Shown: positions 1 through 22,048, counted from the stretch's first letter. The stretch: 64,000 nt of DNA from Pempheris klunzingeri (GCF_042242105.1 NC_092013.1:5839730-5903729); one strand, 5' to 3'. Numbers and translations are program-made. Notes: generated by a model not told the origin, from the letters alone.

Positions 1-226
1 TACTTGATGTTGAGCATACAGGCTCAAAATACTGGAGTACCTTTACAGTTGACAGAAACCTCAAATTATGAATTTATTCAAATGATGTGGTTCGAGTTTT
101 GTAGATGTTTTATCTATTAAGCTGTAGTTATAATATTTTGTGTGTATTGTACTCATAATTATTCGTGTTTTCTCTCTTACTCCATGTGCCCTTTTGCTGT
201 TATCCCCATTCTTCCTCTTACTACAG

Positions 227-2345
227 TCTCAACAGTATGACTTTTCTCTGGAGAGACGCAGTGTGCGCTGGGGGATTGAACTGGCAGAGGCCAGAGCAGC
301 AGAGGCCAGAGCAGAAGAGGCAGCAGCCAAGCAGGAGGCAGAGAGCAGGGAGTGTTTGGCGCAGGCCCAGGACATTGATGGTGGTGGAGGGCAGAATCCC
401 CGGTCTGCTGTAGAGGACCAAGACCTTCTTCCACCAGCATTGAACCCTGTCCTGGCGGGACTGAGCCATAACGCCATCCTCACTCCATTACCTGCCCCAA
501 GCCTTGGCCCCAGGAAAACCCAGCCTAGCACTCCCCAGCTGCACAGCCTCAACCTTGCTGACTTTGAGCGGGAAGAGGACCCCTTTGACAAGCTAGAGCT
601 CAAAACTTTGGACGATAAGGAGGAGCTCAGGAACATCCTCCAGAGCCAGCCCCAACCTCAGCCTCCTCCTTCTGTATCCCCACCAGAGGTCTCCCACACG
701 GGGTCAGCGTCTCGTGGAAACAGCCCTTCTCCTCCCAGCACCAACACCAGCCTCACAGCCAAACCTGGCTTTACCCATAAACCCAACGGGTTGGTTGCCT
801 TGCTGGACATGGACAGAATTGGGAATCCTGGGAGAGCGGGGTTTGACACAGATGATCGACCCTGTAACATCCGCTCTCTCACTTTCCCTAAGCTCTCTGA
901 TTCTGGTGACCCAGAGCCAGTGAGGTACAGCCCACTCCCTGCGCCCGCCCCTGCTCCCCGTCAGAACCTACCTAACGGCAGCCCGCCGACCATACTCAAG
1001 TCTCAAGTCATTGTTGCCCCTGAGCCAGCCAGCCACACCAAGAGTGGTGCACCAAAACCGGTGAGCTTGAGATTACATACTACATACCTGACCAAAAATG
1101 TGCGAATTTGTATGGGATGTAGGGATGTAGATTAACCAGTGATGCTAAATAAGTAATCTCAGGAACCTCATTGACACTCACTCATGTTTTTACTCTAGGC
1201 CAACCCAGGGTCAGGATCTGCCGGCCTGCCGTGCGGCGGAGCCCTGCTCAGCATGACCCCCAGCGAGCGTCAGTGTGTGGAAACCCTCGTCAGCATGGGC
1301 TACTCTTATGAGGGTGTCCTACGGGCCATGCAGAGACAAGGGCAGAACGTGGAGCAGGTGGGACTTCCTCTCACCCCAATGCGCAGAAATCTGGATTTCT
1401 AGCTTACTCATCGTCCACTTCACAGCTCATTGTTGGTGTGCTTGTTTCTGTAAATATAGCCTTAAATTTGAATAAAGAATTTTCGTTGCACTGTCTGTTG
1501 TCTCTAAAGTTGTGGCAATAGATACGTTCCTGTGATTTGTACAGCTAATACTGAATCTGAAACTGACATATCCAACCATTGTCACATGATCATAGTAGCT
1601 ACAGCAGTAGATGTTGGAGAAAATCAAATCAAAATACAACAGGTTTACCAGGCATACCAGACATGATTTGTGCTAGATGTAATTAAATGACCTGCTATTT
1701 ATATTTATTTATAAGTTTATAAGGCAAATACAGCATAAAGAGGACAATGAATTAACCCAACAGAACACTGATGTTAATTTCAAGCCACAATATAATCCAT
1801 TATTGTTTTCTCAGAATAAAACTAGAAACCTTGTATTGGTCTATTTGTCTTCTATGTAATGCCTAATTTACGCCTAATTAACAACGTGATGTCAAAAGCA
1901 CAATGAACATGTACTTATTGTTTGTCTAAGGTACTGGATTATCTGTTTGTCCATGGACGTCTGTGTGAGCGGGGCTTCGACTCAAGTGCAGTGGAGGAGT
2001 GTTTAGAGATGTACCAGTGCTCAGAGGAAAAGGTTTGTACTTTTTGTTAGTAGGTAACTACATAAAAAAACATGCCTTGTGTTTATATGTTAATAAGTCT
2101 CAGTTAAGGAGAGATACCTTTGCATCAACCTATCTTTAAATAATTCAATCAAAGTCTGAAGATTAGATTAGTTTCAGTGGTTTTATTTTCATTTTCCTTC
2201 TCAGGCCTTGCAGTTCCTTGAACTAATGTCAAGATTTGGTGAAATGGGATTTGAGCGGGATGCCATCAAAGAGGTGCTGCTGGTCCACAACAATGATCAG
2301 GACAAGGCTCTAGAGGACCTGATGGCTCGGGCTGCAGCAAGCTGA
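227..2345 (+). CDS. ubap1: Ubiquitin-associated protein 1, C-terminal part (gene starts upstream of window)
   Basis: UBAP1 is an ESCRT-I subunit that links ubiquitinated endosomal cargo to multivesicular-body sorting. Coding exons are 227-1060, 1199-1357, 1931-2032 and 2205-2345 (stop TGA), all GT-AG and in phase. The first visible exon begins with [12 protein letters not shown], matching the human segment just after the N-terminal UMA region, so the start codon and UMA exons lie to the left. Next come an acidic/Glu-Ala stretch, the conserved [19 protein letters not shown] block, and a Pro/Ser-rich linker. The last three exons encode the tandem UBA (SOUBA) domain, with [20 protein letters not shown], then [16 protein letters not shown] and [20 protein letters not shown], ending in DLMARAAAS as in mammals. 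The central linker is poorly conserved. Which teleost duplicate this is (a or b) cannot be told. Very sure of the family. Confidence 0.95.
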
Positions 2346-2985
2346 GCCAAGCTAACCAGCCGACCAAAGCCCAGCCCAGGGCTAGCCTCCCGCTACTACC
2401 CAACACAGCCCCTTCCCTTCTGCCTACCCTATCACACCATGCCCTGCCCTTGCCTTGGCTGTGGAAGGGACAGCTGGGAGACAGTTGTATTCTTCTCTGT
2501 GCTAAAACGTATCGTGTCTCAGCACTTCTTAAAGAGTGTGTGCCTAGAGTGGAGGGGGTCAGAGTGTAACAGTACTTCATGGTGGTGTTTTTTCAGGAGA
2601 AATCCTAGGTTTAGGTGCCAGGATTTGGTACTGCTTGGGTATTTAAGAATGGGAAGAATATCTGAGCTGGGAAAGGAGAAACTGTAAGGACTGGTCTGTG
2701 GCATCTTGGTTTGCTTCCTCTCGGAAATGTTTATCTGACTGAAGGCAAAGCTGCAGGACCAAATGGGGAGCAGATGACGAGCTCTGAGTGCATCACAGAG
2801 AGGCCTGTTTGAACACTCGCAACTCCCAAACAACTAAGCTGCCATCTTCCACTGCTCAGCGCAGATGTAGTAAAAGCTGGAGGGAACTGGGGGCCTTGAG
2901 AAGGCCTCTCGTCAAACTGAACCAATTATTATTAAAAGTAAAAAAAAAAAGAGAAAAAAAATAAAGGCTCAGTCGCCAGACAGAC
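2346..2985 (+). other. ubap1: ubap1 3' UTR (approximate)
   Basis: Non-coding sequence follows the ubap1 stop. An A-rich run at about 2940-2960 and an AATAAA at about 2959 give a plausible poly(A) site near 2975-2990. The exact end is inferred, and later A-rich signals near 3820 could serve a longer form. Confidence 0.5.
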
Positions 2986-5900
2986 AACTGACTCATGAAG
3001 TGCCCTCTCTGCTCTGGTGCCCTGCACCTAGTTCTGTTGGACTTTGCTCTTTAAATTCATTCATGTCTGTTTTTCTGTTCATTTGGGCACTTTTTTCATG
3101 TCAGTTTGAAGATTCCATTTCTTTGCTTTCTGTTTTAGGAACTGCATAATAGATTCTTAGTCATTATAACTCAGAACATAAGAGATACTACTGCCCCAGT
3201 ATGCTCTTTGACCTGCACTGGAAGGGCCTGCTAAAGGAGTCTCTAGGAAATAATAAGAAATACCCCATAACACAGTGGCACTGATGTGTCACATACTGCA
3301 CAGGCACGAACACATTTCGTAATGATCAACTTATTTAAAATAGTACACTGACACTTTCATTTAAAAAGTAAAGAGTTTGATATGATAATGTACGAGATGT
3401 AAACTCACAGGTGACACTTTTAACTGTCATGGACTTTTCTTTTTGCAGACTGGAAAAAAGTGAGTTGTTTCGGGGGGGGGGGGTGGACAAAATGTAAGTG
3501 AGGGTTGTTTTTGCAGCCACATCACAGTGCAATAGAGACATTTCATATTATGTGACTCTTGACTGGCACTTTGAGCCACGAGTAAGTGTTGGGAGATAAG
3601 GAATGGTCTTCTAGCCTTGCTGGAAATTTGGATGCAACCAGAAAAGGTTGGATTACAGTAATTTCTATCATTTATTCTCTGATATTGGATTTCATGCCAC
3701 AAAGTCCTATCAAACATGACTTTGCTTTGTTGACTTGTCAACTTTTCTCTCATGTGATATACGAAATGAGTGTTCATTTTGATTTTAGGGTTGTTGGCAT
3801 CTCCACAGTCTTGAATGAAAAGTAAAAAAAAAAAAAGGTTCAGTCACCACTTATCAAACACTTTCATAAGTTGGTTGGGTGTATTTGTTAATAAGAAGGC
3901 CAGGATCCTTTATTTTTATAGTATGTGTTAATGGACCTCCTGACTTCCATGCGATCTGTGTTTAAAAAGCATGTCCGCTCAGCTGCACTAAGGGCAAAAG
4001 ATGGCAGAAATTTCCATAATCTTGAGCTCTGTGGTACTTATGGGGATTGTGAGAGGCATGGTAACAAATTAAGGGCTTGTAGTTAGAAAAATGTGACTCG
4101 CAGAACTGGCTCTCTGCTTCGGGCAGGTCCAGTACTCTGTCCTGTGTTCCCAACAAGGAACGTTATAACCACAGATCCATTTTTGAACAACCCTGGGTTT
4201 GATTAAGCTCTTATAGTGCGGTTATTTGCCAATACAGACATCATTTTACTTGTTTGATAGAACGTATTTGCAACCAAGTGTCCAATCACAGTAGATAGTA
4301 CCACATGAACCAGAAGGATGACACATGCTTGCAGTAAATAAACCGTTTTCAGGATGATTGCAACAAACTCGCATCCTGAAAACAACAAACATCCCAGTGT
4401 TTGCTTAAGTGACGCACATAATCACAAATCTGTCCTTCAGTTGAATTTTTCAATAGGATGGTGCCCGGTGAAGGCAAATAACATGACAAGCCAGGTGCCA
4501 TGTTAGACCTAGTATCCTTATTTGAGCCTGAGTTTTGTCTGACGTGTGGTTGACATTATGAATGACATTATGAATAAGCGTTTTCACCCAGCTCCGTTTC
4601 CAATTGCCTTCCTTCTTGATTTACTGTGATAAAGAGGAAAGGAACACTTACTTTACAGACAAACACATAAGTGGTATTATTGTCGCCTTACATAGCTCAA
4701 GTGTGGTTTCCGTAATCATACATAAAGCAAGTAGATGTCCACTTGCCTCTACTCCGGAGTGAATACAGTATAGCAGGTTCTGAGCCTCCTCCATTTCTGT
4801 TATGATCTATTTGCTGTGTGGGAATGAAATGCAACTAGGGTCTCATTATTAAGGGTATCATGTCTGCAGGGTTTAAATATCTGATCCACTTCTAAATCAC
4901 TGCATACCTGAACATGGGGAACATGAATCTACTGAACATTGAAATATCTTAATGGTATAATAAAAGGTGGGTGACTTGAGTGTTCTTGCCCAAGGTCCTG
5001 AAATGTTCAATTTCCTCCAGGATGATTTGGAAAATCCACATGATTAAATGTGCACATCTTTTCAGTGGTGAGACTGTTGATCGTTGCCGGTGTTGCTTTT
5101 TGAAGTTAATGCGATGAAGGTTATTCTCTGGGGCATGGTCACAGCGAATTAGACGTGTTGACGTGAAGCTGGTGAGAAAGTGCAAGTCTCCCCTGCTCCT
5201 TGTTTTCTCCCATCTACAGCAAATGCATGTTTATTCTCTCTGCTCAGTGGACAAGACCGCAACAATGCAGATGATTGTTCATCCATGTATTGTCGGTGAC
5301 AGCTGGAAACGTCCAACTGTGCGGCCCAGTCAGCAGGAAAAAAAAGACTATTATGTATCAGAATAGAGGCCATATTTGGTCTGTCTGATCTCACCGGGGT
5401 TAATGAACACAAGATTACAAAGTCATGGAAAACATCTTAGCGGGTCTTGAGTTGAGCCAAGTGTTTCCATATCAACCATATTTTTGTGGTCATGCAAACA
5501 ATGGCCAACATCATAAAAATCCAGTTAGCCCCTTGTTCTCTGGGGAATTTATAATATTAAGATGCATGATATGGTATCATGGCCTGAGACTGTCCAGGTG
5601 GCTGCTAGAAGTAAAAATTATAAACATACCAGAAGAACATACATAAATAACAAACAATACTTAAAATAATATTTAAATTTTTTTTTTGGTGAATAGTAAT
5701 AGATCTACATTTTTAATGTTAATTGATAGCTTCTGATTTGATTGTATAACTGACAATATTTTAAAAATACCTACATTATTAAAGTTACGTTTGTGTAGAC
5801 TTACATTAAACTTACATACTATTTGTAGTATAAAATCTGTGGTATAAAATTGATCATCTTTAACCATCACTTTGGTCAATGAAACCAATTAATGTGCCTG

Positions 5901-6200
5901 AGAATCACCTGATCAATGAGCTCACGCAGTTGGCGTGAACGCGCACGCATGACGCTCGCGTTCACGTACGACCTTGTTTTTGTTGATGTTTAATATGAGT
6001 GCGGCTGCGCGCTGCTCAGTGCTTTCGCCGTTGCTGACGCGACTTGGCAGGAAAAAAAGAGAGTGTGGACCCTGTGGCAGTAGCTAGCGACTCTATCGAA
6101 AACAAATAGAGAGAACCGCCTGAGTGTAGTGTTTTTTTGAGCCTACGATCGTATCTGAGCGACGGTCTCATCCAGCGGCTAACCAACCTCTCCCGTATGT
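2986..6200. other. Intergenic region between ubap1 and dcaf12
   Basis: About 3.2 kb of mostly AT-rich sequence with short open frames only. None shows a recognisable protein or splice-supported exon. The last 300 bases become CpG-rich and lead into the dcaf12 promoter. Confidence 0.6.
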
Positions 6201-6332
6201 GATCGCCCTTCCTCCTCGTCGGACGCTGCCAGCGAGGGCCAAGGAACAAAATAGCATATCGCCATTATATGATCCAGTGTCCAGCGTCACTTTTACCCTC
6301 CATGTGGGTGAGGGAGCTGTGTGTATCAGATT
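5925..6332 (+). promoter_or_regulatory. dcaf12: CpG-rich promoter and 5' UTR of dcaf12
   Basis: CpG density rises sharply from about 5925. The stretch holds a perfect 10-bp inverted repeat, CGTGAACGCG at 5934-5943 and CGCGTTCACG at 5957-5966, with a 13-base spacer. No TATA box is evident, as expected for a housekeeping gene. The transcription start is not determined and is inferred to lie between about 6000 and 6300. Confidence 0.55.
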
Positions 6333-13989
<7,657 letters not shown>

Positions 13990-15925
13990 CCTCACGGTCT
14001 CCTCCATCGCTCTGTCACTACATCCTCATCCAGATTTTCATGTAAACCAGTCCCTCCATCCCTCTCCCTCTTCAAGTCCGTTGGCGCCCCTGTCTCTGGC
14101 ATCCCTCTTGCTCATAGAATTGTCACTCTGTTTTGCTCACACGTGGACTCAGGAGCATGATCTTGCCCCCACCGCATCACGGCTTTGAATATTGTTGTTG
14201 TGTATCTTTGTGTCCTCCATTACACTATCCCCTCTCCTCCAATTATTCCTTTGCTCCTTCCACCTCAGCTACTCAGTTTTTTTTTTTTTGTTTTTTTTTT
14301 AATGAAAATGTACAAACAATTAACTAGTAAGTTTCTCAAAAGCTGCGAAGTCTGCCACCAAGGAACTCCGAAGAGTTTTGTGCAACATTAAGAATAAAGT
14401 AATACACGTTCTCATCATTTAGAACATTTATACCCAACCCGCAGGGATTAGGCTATGGTCTTTTGCTGGCTTGTTTTTGTATGTAAGGATAGTGTTTACC
14501 GCTGCTTCCTCTGTGATAGATGACGGTGTCTTTGTAAAATACCTGTGGAAATTTCTTTTTTTTCCCCCCTCCAAAAAAAAAAAATCCTTTTTTCATACTC
14601 CCATTGGAATGGACGGCAATAAAAGAGAGGGAGGACTGAAGAGACAATACATTTTTGAAGGACTGAACCGGAGTGCAGTTTGACGTTTGACAGAATATTC
14701 ACTGGTTGGAACAATCACAAAGAACTTCTCTCTTCTCCTGTCGGAAGTAAAACGAAGAAGCCAATCAAAATGGGACTTTGCGTTGATATTTTTCTCTCTG
14801 AGAATGATGTAAAGGAGAAATATTAAGATTGTTAAATGCAGTGTTGTTGTTCCGCTATTAATTAATCCCAACAAATGCATATTTTATTTTTTGACTCTGT
14901 GTGATTTGACAGGCACACCCCTGCTGATATTCTAATAATTAGCTTTATTTGTATTTATTTTCCCTTTTCTCTGTCACCTTTATTCGGTCGGTCAAAGGTG
15001 TTTATATCTGCTTCTTTTGAAGGATATATCGTCTTTTTGCCGTTGCTCATGTTCCTGTTCTCTTCGGCCAGAACGCCCTCAGCAGCTTTGTCCATCGCTG
15101 GTGTTCAGATCCTGATCTGCAGCTGTTCTGGTGCTACTAGAGAATTTACCCTTAAGATTTTAAGCTTTGGTATGGGGGATAAGTATCATCAAATATGATG
15201 ATTGATAGATAGAGGAGCCTTTAATTATTGGATTGACACCTGTCCCCCGTATGATTCTGGGACTTCTCCACAGGAGCTGGGGAGAAAAGATCTGTTGTAA
15301 CTCACTTTGATCTCAACCACCCAGCAAGAAAGTTGCAAGGAGAACTAATGAAAGTGTTTGGACTCTACCCTGGAGTTAGATGCTGCAGGCACATACATGT
15401 GTTGTCACATTTATTTTTTTTTTCCTGCTTTTTTTTTTTTGTTTTTGTACCAAGGAGTGAGTGGTTAAGCTCTTTTCCTTGTTTGGTAGAGGCAAGGTAG
15501 GCTTGAGTTACGTTTTTGCCTTCCTCGAGTCTTTCTGTGAAAGACCGCCACGGGCGATCATAGTTTTCCTTTTCTACATGGAACTTTTTCTCCAGTTTTC
15601 AGGATAATGACAGATTGAAAAGAGAAACCCCAATTACGACCACAAATTGAACAAATAACCAACACTTTTAAAGTGTATTTTATATATAAATGTGTATATG
15701 TATGTGTAAAATACATAGGGACAATTGCATACATTTTTATGTATATGTCTGAGGAAGTGTGTGGATTGATCTGTCTACTTGGTGATGCCCTGTTTTTTTT
15801 ATACATGCCTCATGAATGTTTTTACAAATGACTGAATCTGAGGATATTGTAAAGATATAAACATCTGGGAAAAACAAGCTATTAAATCTTTAAAAAGAGT
15901 AAATAATAAAAGTAAATTGTATATT
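13990..15925 (+). other. dcaf12: dcaf12 3' UTR
   Basis: A long non-coding stretch after the TAG stop. Candidate poly(A) signals are AATAAA at about 14393 and ATTAAA at about 15880. Length is in line with a long vertebrate 3' UTR, but the end is inferred. It contains several homopolymer T and A runs. Confidence 0.5.
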
Positions 15926-16029
15926 GATGTGCCGTCTCTTTCTTAAACGCTCCACACAGTTCACACCCAATGTAAAGACACCCTCTAGAATTAAAACTAG
16001 GCACTGCTGACTTGGACGCAGCCATTAGA

Positions 16030-16233
16030 GATCTCACGGTAGAGCAGGATTGTGTATCTCTGTGATCCCGGAGGAGGAGGAAAAAAAGAAAGAAGATTTT
16101 GGAGGTAAAAGTGGCTCTGGTAGTAAACAGTGAAGGTCAGGAAGTTGTGACCCACAGAGGAGAGCATCCACCGCGGCAGCGCACGTCACGTGACCACCCT
16201 GTCTGCTGCTGGCCGAGTGAAGCGTGTTAGCAG
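16030..16233 (+). promoter_or_regulatory. ubap2: ubap2 promoter region and non-coding exon 1
   Basis: A CpG-rich segment ends in a good splice donor, CAG|GTAACA, at 16233/16234, which fits a 5' UTR exon of ubap2 joined to the coding exon at 18049. At 16185-16194 there is a perfect palindromic E-box GTCACGTGAC (USF/MiT-TFE, CLEAR type). The start of the exon is not fixed by sequence. Confidence 0.55.
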
Positions 16234-18048
16234 GTAACAAAAACACTCTTTTTCTCACGTTTTTACAAGTTCACTTTACGGACTCAGGCGCGTCCAAACC
16301 ACGCGTTTAAGTGTGTTTAAGCTAAAACAGTTGGTTGCCGGCTTTGGTTTTTTGTTTACACGGGCTTGTGAGGGATGTCTTTCGCAATTTTTTCTGTTGT
16401 CTTGTTCCCCGGCGAGCAATGTCGGGATGGGATTGTGCTCCGCTGCGAGGCCCGTTTTCTTTAGATTTAAAGCGGCTAACGTTGTGTTGTTAGCCGGCTA
16501 GTCTGTTGTCTCCACAAGCCTGATGTAACTGCCAATATCGTTAGATAACCCCGCGGGTCTATAAATACGTTTAAGACTTCACCAAGCCAGTTAGGCGGCC
16601 GTTGGCTACCAGATTTAGATAGCATCGTTAGCTAGCTGCAGCCCCACCGCATCGTTTGTTCAGCATCGACGGTTCAGCACCAGCGTTAGCATGTTGGTGG
16701 CTAACTTGAGGACAAAGGGACCCTAGTACCACCAGCACCGAGCCGGTTAGTGTTCAGTCGAGAAAAAAAAGACTCCGCAAGCTTTTGATTTGTTTTAGCT
16801 CGACAGACACGTAGCAGTCCACCGTTACCGAGCCGTCTCATATCCGGACTCAAGAAATAAGTAACCTGACATAGCAGCTAACGGGCTAACGTTAGCATCG
16901 GTTCAAAACAACGCTCCGTTTGCACTTATCGCTAAAATTAATTACGGCTAATTGTCAGTTAGCTGCTGTTAATGTACGTGTAACCTGGCTGGTATTTGGT
17001 GTATCGTTTCTGCAGGGGTTTACCCAAATAAATGCGATTAACAATTAAGATGTGCAGAGTTACTGAATGACTGTTTTGTTATTGTTTGTGTCAAAGACCG
17101 TCGATACTCGTGCCTGTAATGATATGCTGATATTTAATATATTGGACAGACATTTCAGTTGCTGCTGTAGGATTGTAGGAGTTTTACAAAGAGATCCTGA
17201 GGTTGTTTTTTTTTTTCTCACTGAAATTGCATTTAAAACCAGCTCGTCGTTTTTTTTGCATTAGCTTTGTTCAGTCCAGCAGCCAATGGCAGCAGTGCTT
17301 TTTCTAGCGTCACCCAGACACTGTGAGCTGGATTGCTATTGTTCTCTGACATAAAACAAATGGGTCAGTGGGGATCTAGTAATGGACACCATATTCAGAG
17401 TTTGCTATTCAATTTGCATTGAACGATATTTATCACCAATAGGTATTGAGTTATCACCCTTTCCATGCATTTACAGGTGGAGAAAACCCCCCTTGTGTGT
17501 GTGATTGCATGCTACTATGTCTTTAATATTTGCTGCTGAACATGATTAGCTCATGTGTGGTATCTCAAACAATTTGCCGCAAGGCCCGAATTCCACAGGG
17601 CTCAGTTGTCAAATACACCAAGATAAGAATTCAGCGTTTTCATGCAGCGGCTTCATGTTTAGGGTGTGCGTGTGTAATCTTAGTTGCTGTAAACTATCGA
17701 GCAGTTAGAGGGGATGTGGGGTCAGGGTGTGTAGTGTTTGTTCTGCTTCACACACTCCGTGGTCTGTGCTGTTTGTAAGAGGACACTGGGCAGCTCTCCC
17801 TCCTTGACCTAGATTTTCAGCAAAGCTGTTCTGTAGCCAGGCCAGCTGTGTGTCTTACACTCTCCATAAAGGCAGTATTCATAATTGTGCAACAAGGCTT
17901 GGCTATGCTCACAACACACTTTTCTGGTATTAAAAACTTATTTCTTTCTGTGAGGCTCTGCTATAACAGCGTTGTGTGTTTTGGACACAATCTGTGGGTT
18001 TAAGATCTGTTGATTGATGTCACTCATCCTTTCTCGTTTCCTTTGCAG
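16234..18048 (+). other. ubap2: ubap2 intron 1
   Basis: Non-coding. The first 750 bases hold many GCTAAC/GTTAGC words, for example at about 16475-16500, 16625-16640, 16684-16705 and 16877-16900, as in the dcaf12 and nop56 promoters. No exon is supported here. Confidence 0.6.
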
Positions 18049-18090
18049 ATTTTTCTATTTTGTACATACAGAGTTTTGTATATACTGTAT

Positions 18091-21000
18091 ATGATGAGCT
18101 CGCTGGGCAGCGACAAGGCCCGGGGCCCTCGGGAAAAAGTGCTGCCTGCTGCCACTCACACATCACAACCACAGAAACAGATACAGGTGAGCCACCGCGA
18201 CCCCACAGAAATAGAAAACACACTGCACAGTTACAGACACTTTGAGACAAAACACCAGTGTGCATATGACTACCCCTGCCAACAAAACCACAGTGCACAC
18301 ATTATGCAAGTAGACCTCCTTGGTCAATACTGAAATGGATTTTTTTTTTTTAATCGCAGCCCCAAAGTACATTTACTTTTAACAGTGACAATAAGAGGCA
18401 CTTTGATAACCATTTCTTTGAGTTAAATGATTTGACAATGAAAACCAAGCTAATAATCATCGTTTTAGGTACCTTTGATCAATCTAATACACTCCAGCAC
18501 AACAGCTCTGCCACATATCCTTCCTATACCAAGCTCATAATGTTAAGCTTTTGTTCAAACTTTCAGAGAGATGTATTTAACTATGTTAATTACTTAGGTC
18601 GTAGTTGTTGGTGGTGGTTTACTGCACTGCATTATATTGAAATAAAAATATAAGATGAGACACTATTATCTTTGTAAAGGTAGAATTTATGGCTGAGCTA
18701 ACAAAGTTCTTCTCTTCCCCCCATTGTTGTTTTTACCCACTGGTCTCTGTGTTGCAGGCTACCGCTGAACAGATCCGGCTTGCCCAGATGATCTATGACA
18801 AGAATGATGCTGACTTTGAGGACAAAGTTAACCAGGTGAGAGACACTTTAGGCATTTGACAGACAACACAAGGCTCATTATCTGGCTGCTACGTTGAGTC
18901 AGGGCGAGCTGTCACATTTTCCCATGACTCCAGTACTCTCTGTGGACAAAATGCATATTTGATGCTATGAATGCCGCCCTGACTAGCACTGTCATGCAGT
19001 GTAAAACTGGTACGTCTTGTCTTTGTTTGTTGACGACACAGCATTTCTAATAGGATGTGTGTTTGTTGCTCTCCCCAGCTGATGGAGGTGACTGGGAAGA
19101 ACCAGGATGAGTGCATGGTAGCACTCCACGACTGCAATGAGGATGTTAGTAGAGCCATCAACTTCCTCCTGGAGAGCACCTCGGACATGGTATATCACAT
19201 TATGTCTCATCTCAAACTTCACCTATTAGCCTGTCCTAATTTTCAACAGTGTCAACAGGTTTCTTTTGCTTGGAAGACTATGCTGCCGCTCTGTACGAGA
19301 TGAGTGCTTTTAATTTGGAATATTTGTGAGCTCCGGGTGGAAACAACAGCATGACCTGTGAAAATAATCATTCATGCACTAAATTTTAAATTCTGCTCAT
19401 GTTGCCATTAATCAGCTAGCCATTTTTCACAGCAGACATTTTGACATCACAGTGCAGATCCTTAATCTAGAAATAATGCAGGACAAAAGTCTTTAAATGA
19501 AATAATCTACTAATATTTTTTAACAATTTTATATCACAGAGTGCCCATTTATATCACACAGATCAGGATAGTGGAACCAACAACACACACAACACGTTTT
19601 GTTTGCGGCTGGGATGCTCAGAGCAGATCCACTGTCCACCAGCTCGCTGTCACTGTATCCTGGACAACACGGCGGAAGGAAGGGTGGCCGAGTTGGACAG
19701 ACGGACAACAACACCCACTATGATATTCACTACACTGTCAACGCACACGTATTTTGCTCTTCTGCTCGCATTCTTCCTCTTAGGCTCTCACATATCACCA
19801 GCCTCAGTCCAGCGCCGGCCCTCCACTAGTGGTTAATCACAGCATCATGGCACCATAGAAAAATTCAGTCTAGTAAGAACCACTTGAGCACTAATTTTAG
19901 ATGTCCATTACCATGGCAACGGCAGAAACTTCGGGTCAGCCCTACGAGGCACAGCTTTGGCACTGTATCACCAAGGAAACACAACACAGTCAAAGTAATT
20001 GATTTGGCATTGTGTTTTAGTTATTGTAAAATTGGTCTTTGCTGCATGCTGTAGGAACCCTGTTAATGACGGCTGGATTTCATTTATCTCAGCTGGTTTT
20101 ATGGTTGCTGGTGTTGTGTATGCGGGCTCGCTGCCTTGTCTTCAGCCTTGTGCAGACTACAAGACTGGAGATCTCCAAGTTGCTGTGCTGCTCACGACAC
20201 AAGGCATTTTTTGTCTCACTGTTGGCATGTTGACGTGAGGGTGCATGAACTACACAACAGGGCCCCATTCATTGTGTGTGGAGTTGTTCAGATTATAGTG
20301 TTGACGAATTGACACGAGTCTGGATTGTTGGTTCTTCGAAGCTGCTTAAAATTTGTTGTCAGAGTTACAGGTCCTTAAGCCCAAACCTGCAAAAGTGCAG
20401 TATATTGACATTTAGCCGGATCAAGTTTTAGGGTGAAGCCCAAACAACAAATGTTTGCTTTCTTAGATTTATAACGAGAGAGAAGAATTAGTGTAATTTA
20501 TTATCAGAATAACATTTTCAAAATGAAGAATTACCTCTGCTTGTACATGGCAAAATACACAAAGTTTGCATACAAAAAAAAGAGTAGTTAGTTAGTGTAG
20601 TTTGAGATACTGTGAATAAAATGCACAGATTGTGACTGGTAAAGGATCAGTGCAGCCTGAACATATGAATTAAATATGACATTAAAACAGGAGTTTATCA
20701 TTTGATCCCTAAACGTATTAAATGCTTAACTGCAAAACTCACTTCATGTAATTGTTCACACGTTAAAAGCTGCTGTTTTTTAAAGAGATTTTAGTAAGAT
20801 TTAATTTTCTCACTGAACAAGCATCAGTAACAATGTGCGAACACACATAAAAGCGTACTTATGTCCATGAATTGATTGCCCCAGAGCATGCTGGGAGGGT
20901 TCCTGACACACCTGTCACACAATCAGCACTCGGCCAGTCATACGAATACTGATCGTGTTTTCATCTTTTTACCTTTATTTCAATATGGGAGAGCGTCGTT

Positions 21001-22017
21001 ACCGAAGATGACCTCATCCAGCAAATCAATCCTTGAACTGAAGCAAGATGAGCATAAACGGGATCACTTTAGCCTTATAAACGCCTGAATTTTGTAAGCC
21101 ACGTTTGAGACTGTGGTGCAGATGCATCAAACGAAAAAGAGCAGGAGTGAAAATGGCTGAAGAAAGAAATGTGAATTGACTTCATCTACAGTAATATCAA
21201 TAGCATCAGACATAAAGAGAGTGCAGCACCAAGGGGCTTGTTAGAATGCACATGAAAAGCCTACATACAGATAGTTCAACCACACAGGTGTTCTTTTTCT
21301 TTTCTTGACTCACTGTGCCTGATCTGATCTGTGTAGGAGTGCACACACTGTTTGTTTGACAGCTCGGTGACTCTTCTCTTAGTTTAGCTGAACCTGTTGG
21401 AGCAGGACAGCCTTATCATTCCTTTTATTACAATGCAGGAAAATGCCCAAAACTCCTAGTACAGCGCCGCCCAACTGCAGGTTTTACCAGCCAATAAAAC
21501 CCTTGTGTTGATATCATACAAGATTACTTAAGCCCTAAATATGTCAATTAAAATTGTGGACTTAGTGGACTTCAGATAAACACAATGTTTGCACAGGTTG
21601 TGTAGTGAGTGCGGCATGACCGATGTTTAGGTAGATTACTGCTGTGTAGTCACCCATGTTTAAAGCATCATTTGGGGCCCAATTCACAATCACTGCATTT
21701 TCACATGTAAGGTGAAACACAAGCCATCGCTGGTCTGTGAAGACAGCTGTATGGATTTAAAACAGAATCCGATCTGCTCAGATGGGCGTTGGACCGATGA
21801 GTGAAAATCACAGCTGAAACGCATCCTGTGGAGACAGCCTGTCGGGGGCTGCAGGTCCATGTCCAAAAAGTGTACAGATAGATATTTTATGTTTCTGTTT
21901 TGATAGGAAAGGAAACGAAAGCTTTCTGGCACAAAGCTACTAGATTTCAAGTTAAGTAACATGCTCAGAAGATAAACAGATGTGAAGAACCAAGAGTTGG
22001 TCTGCTGTTGACAGTAA

Positions 22018-22048
<31 letters not shown>

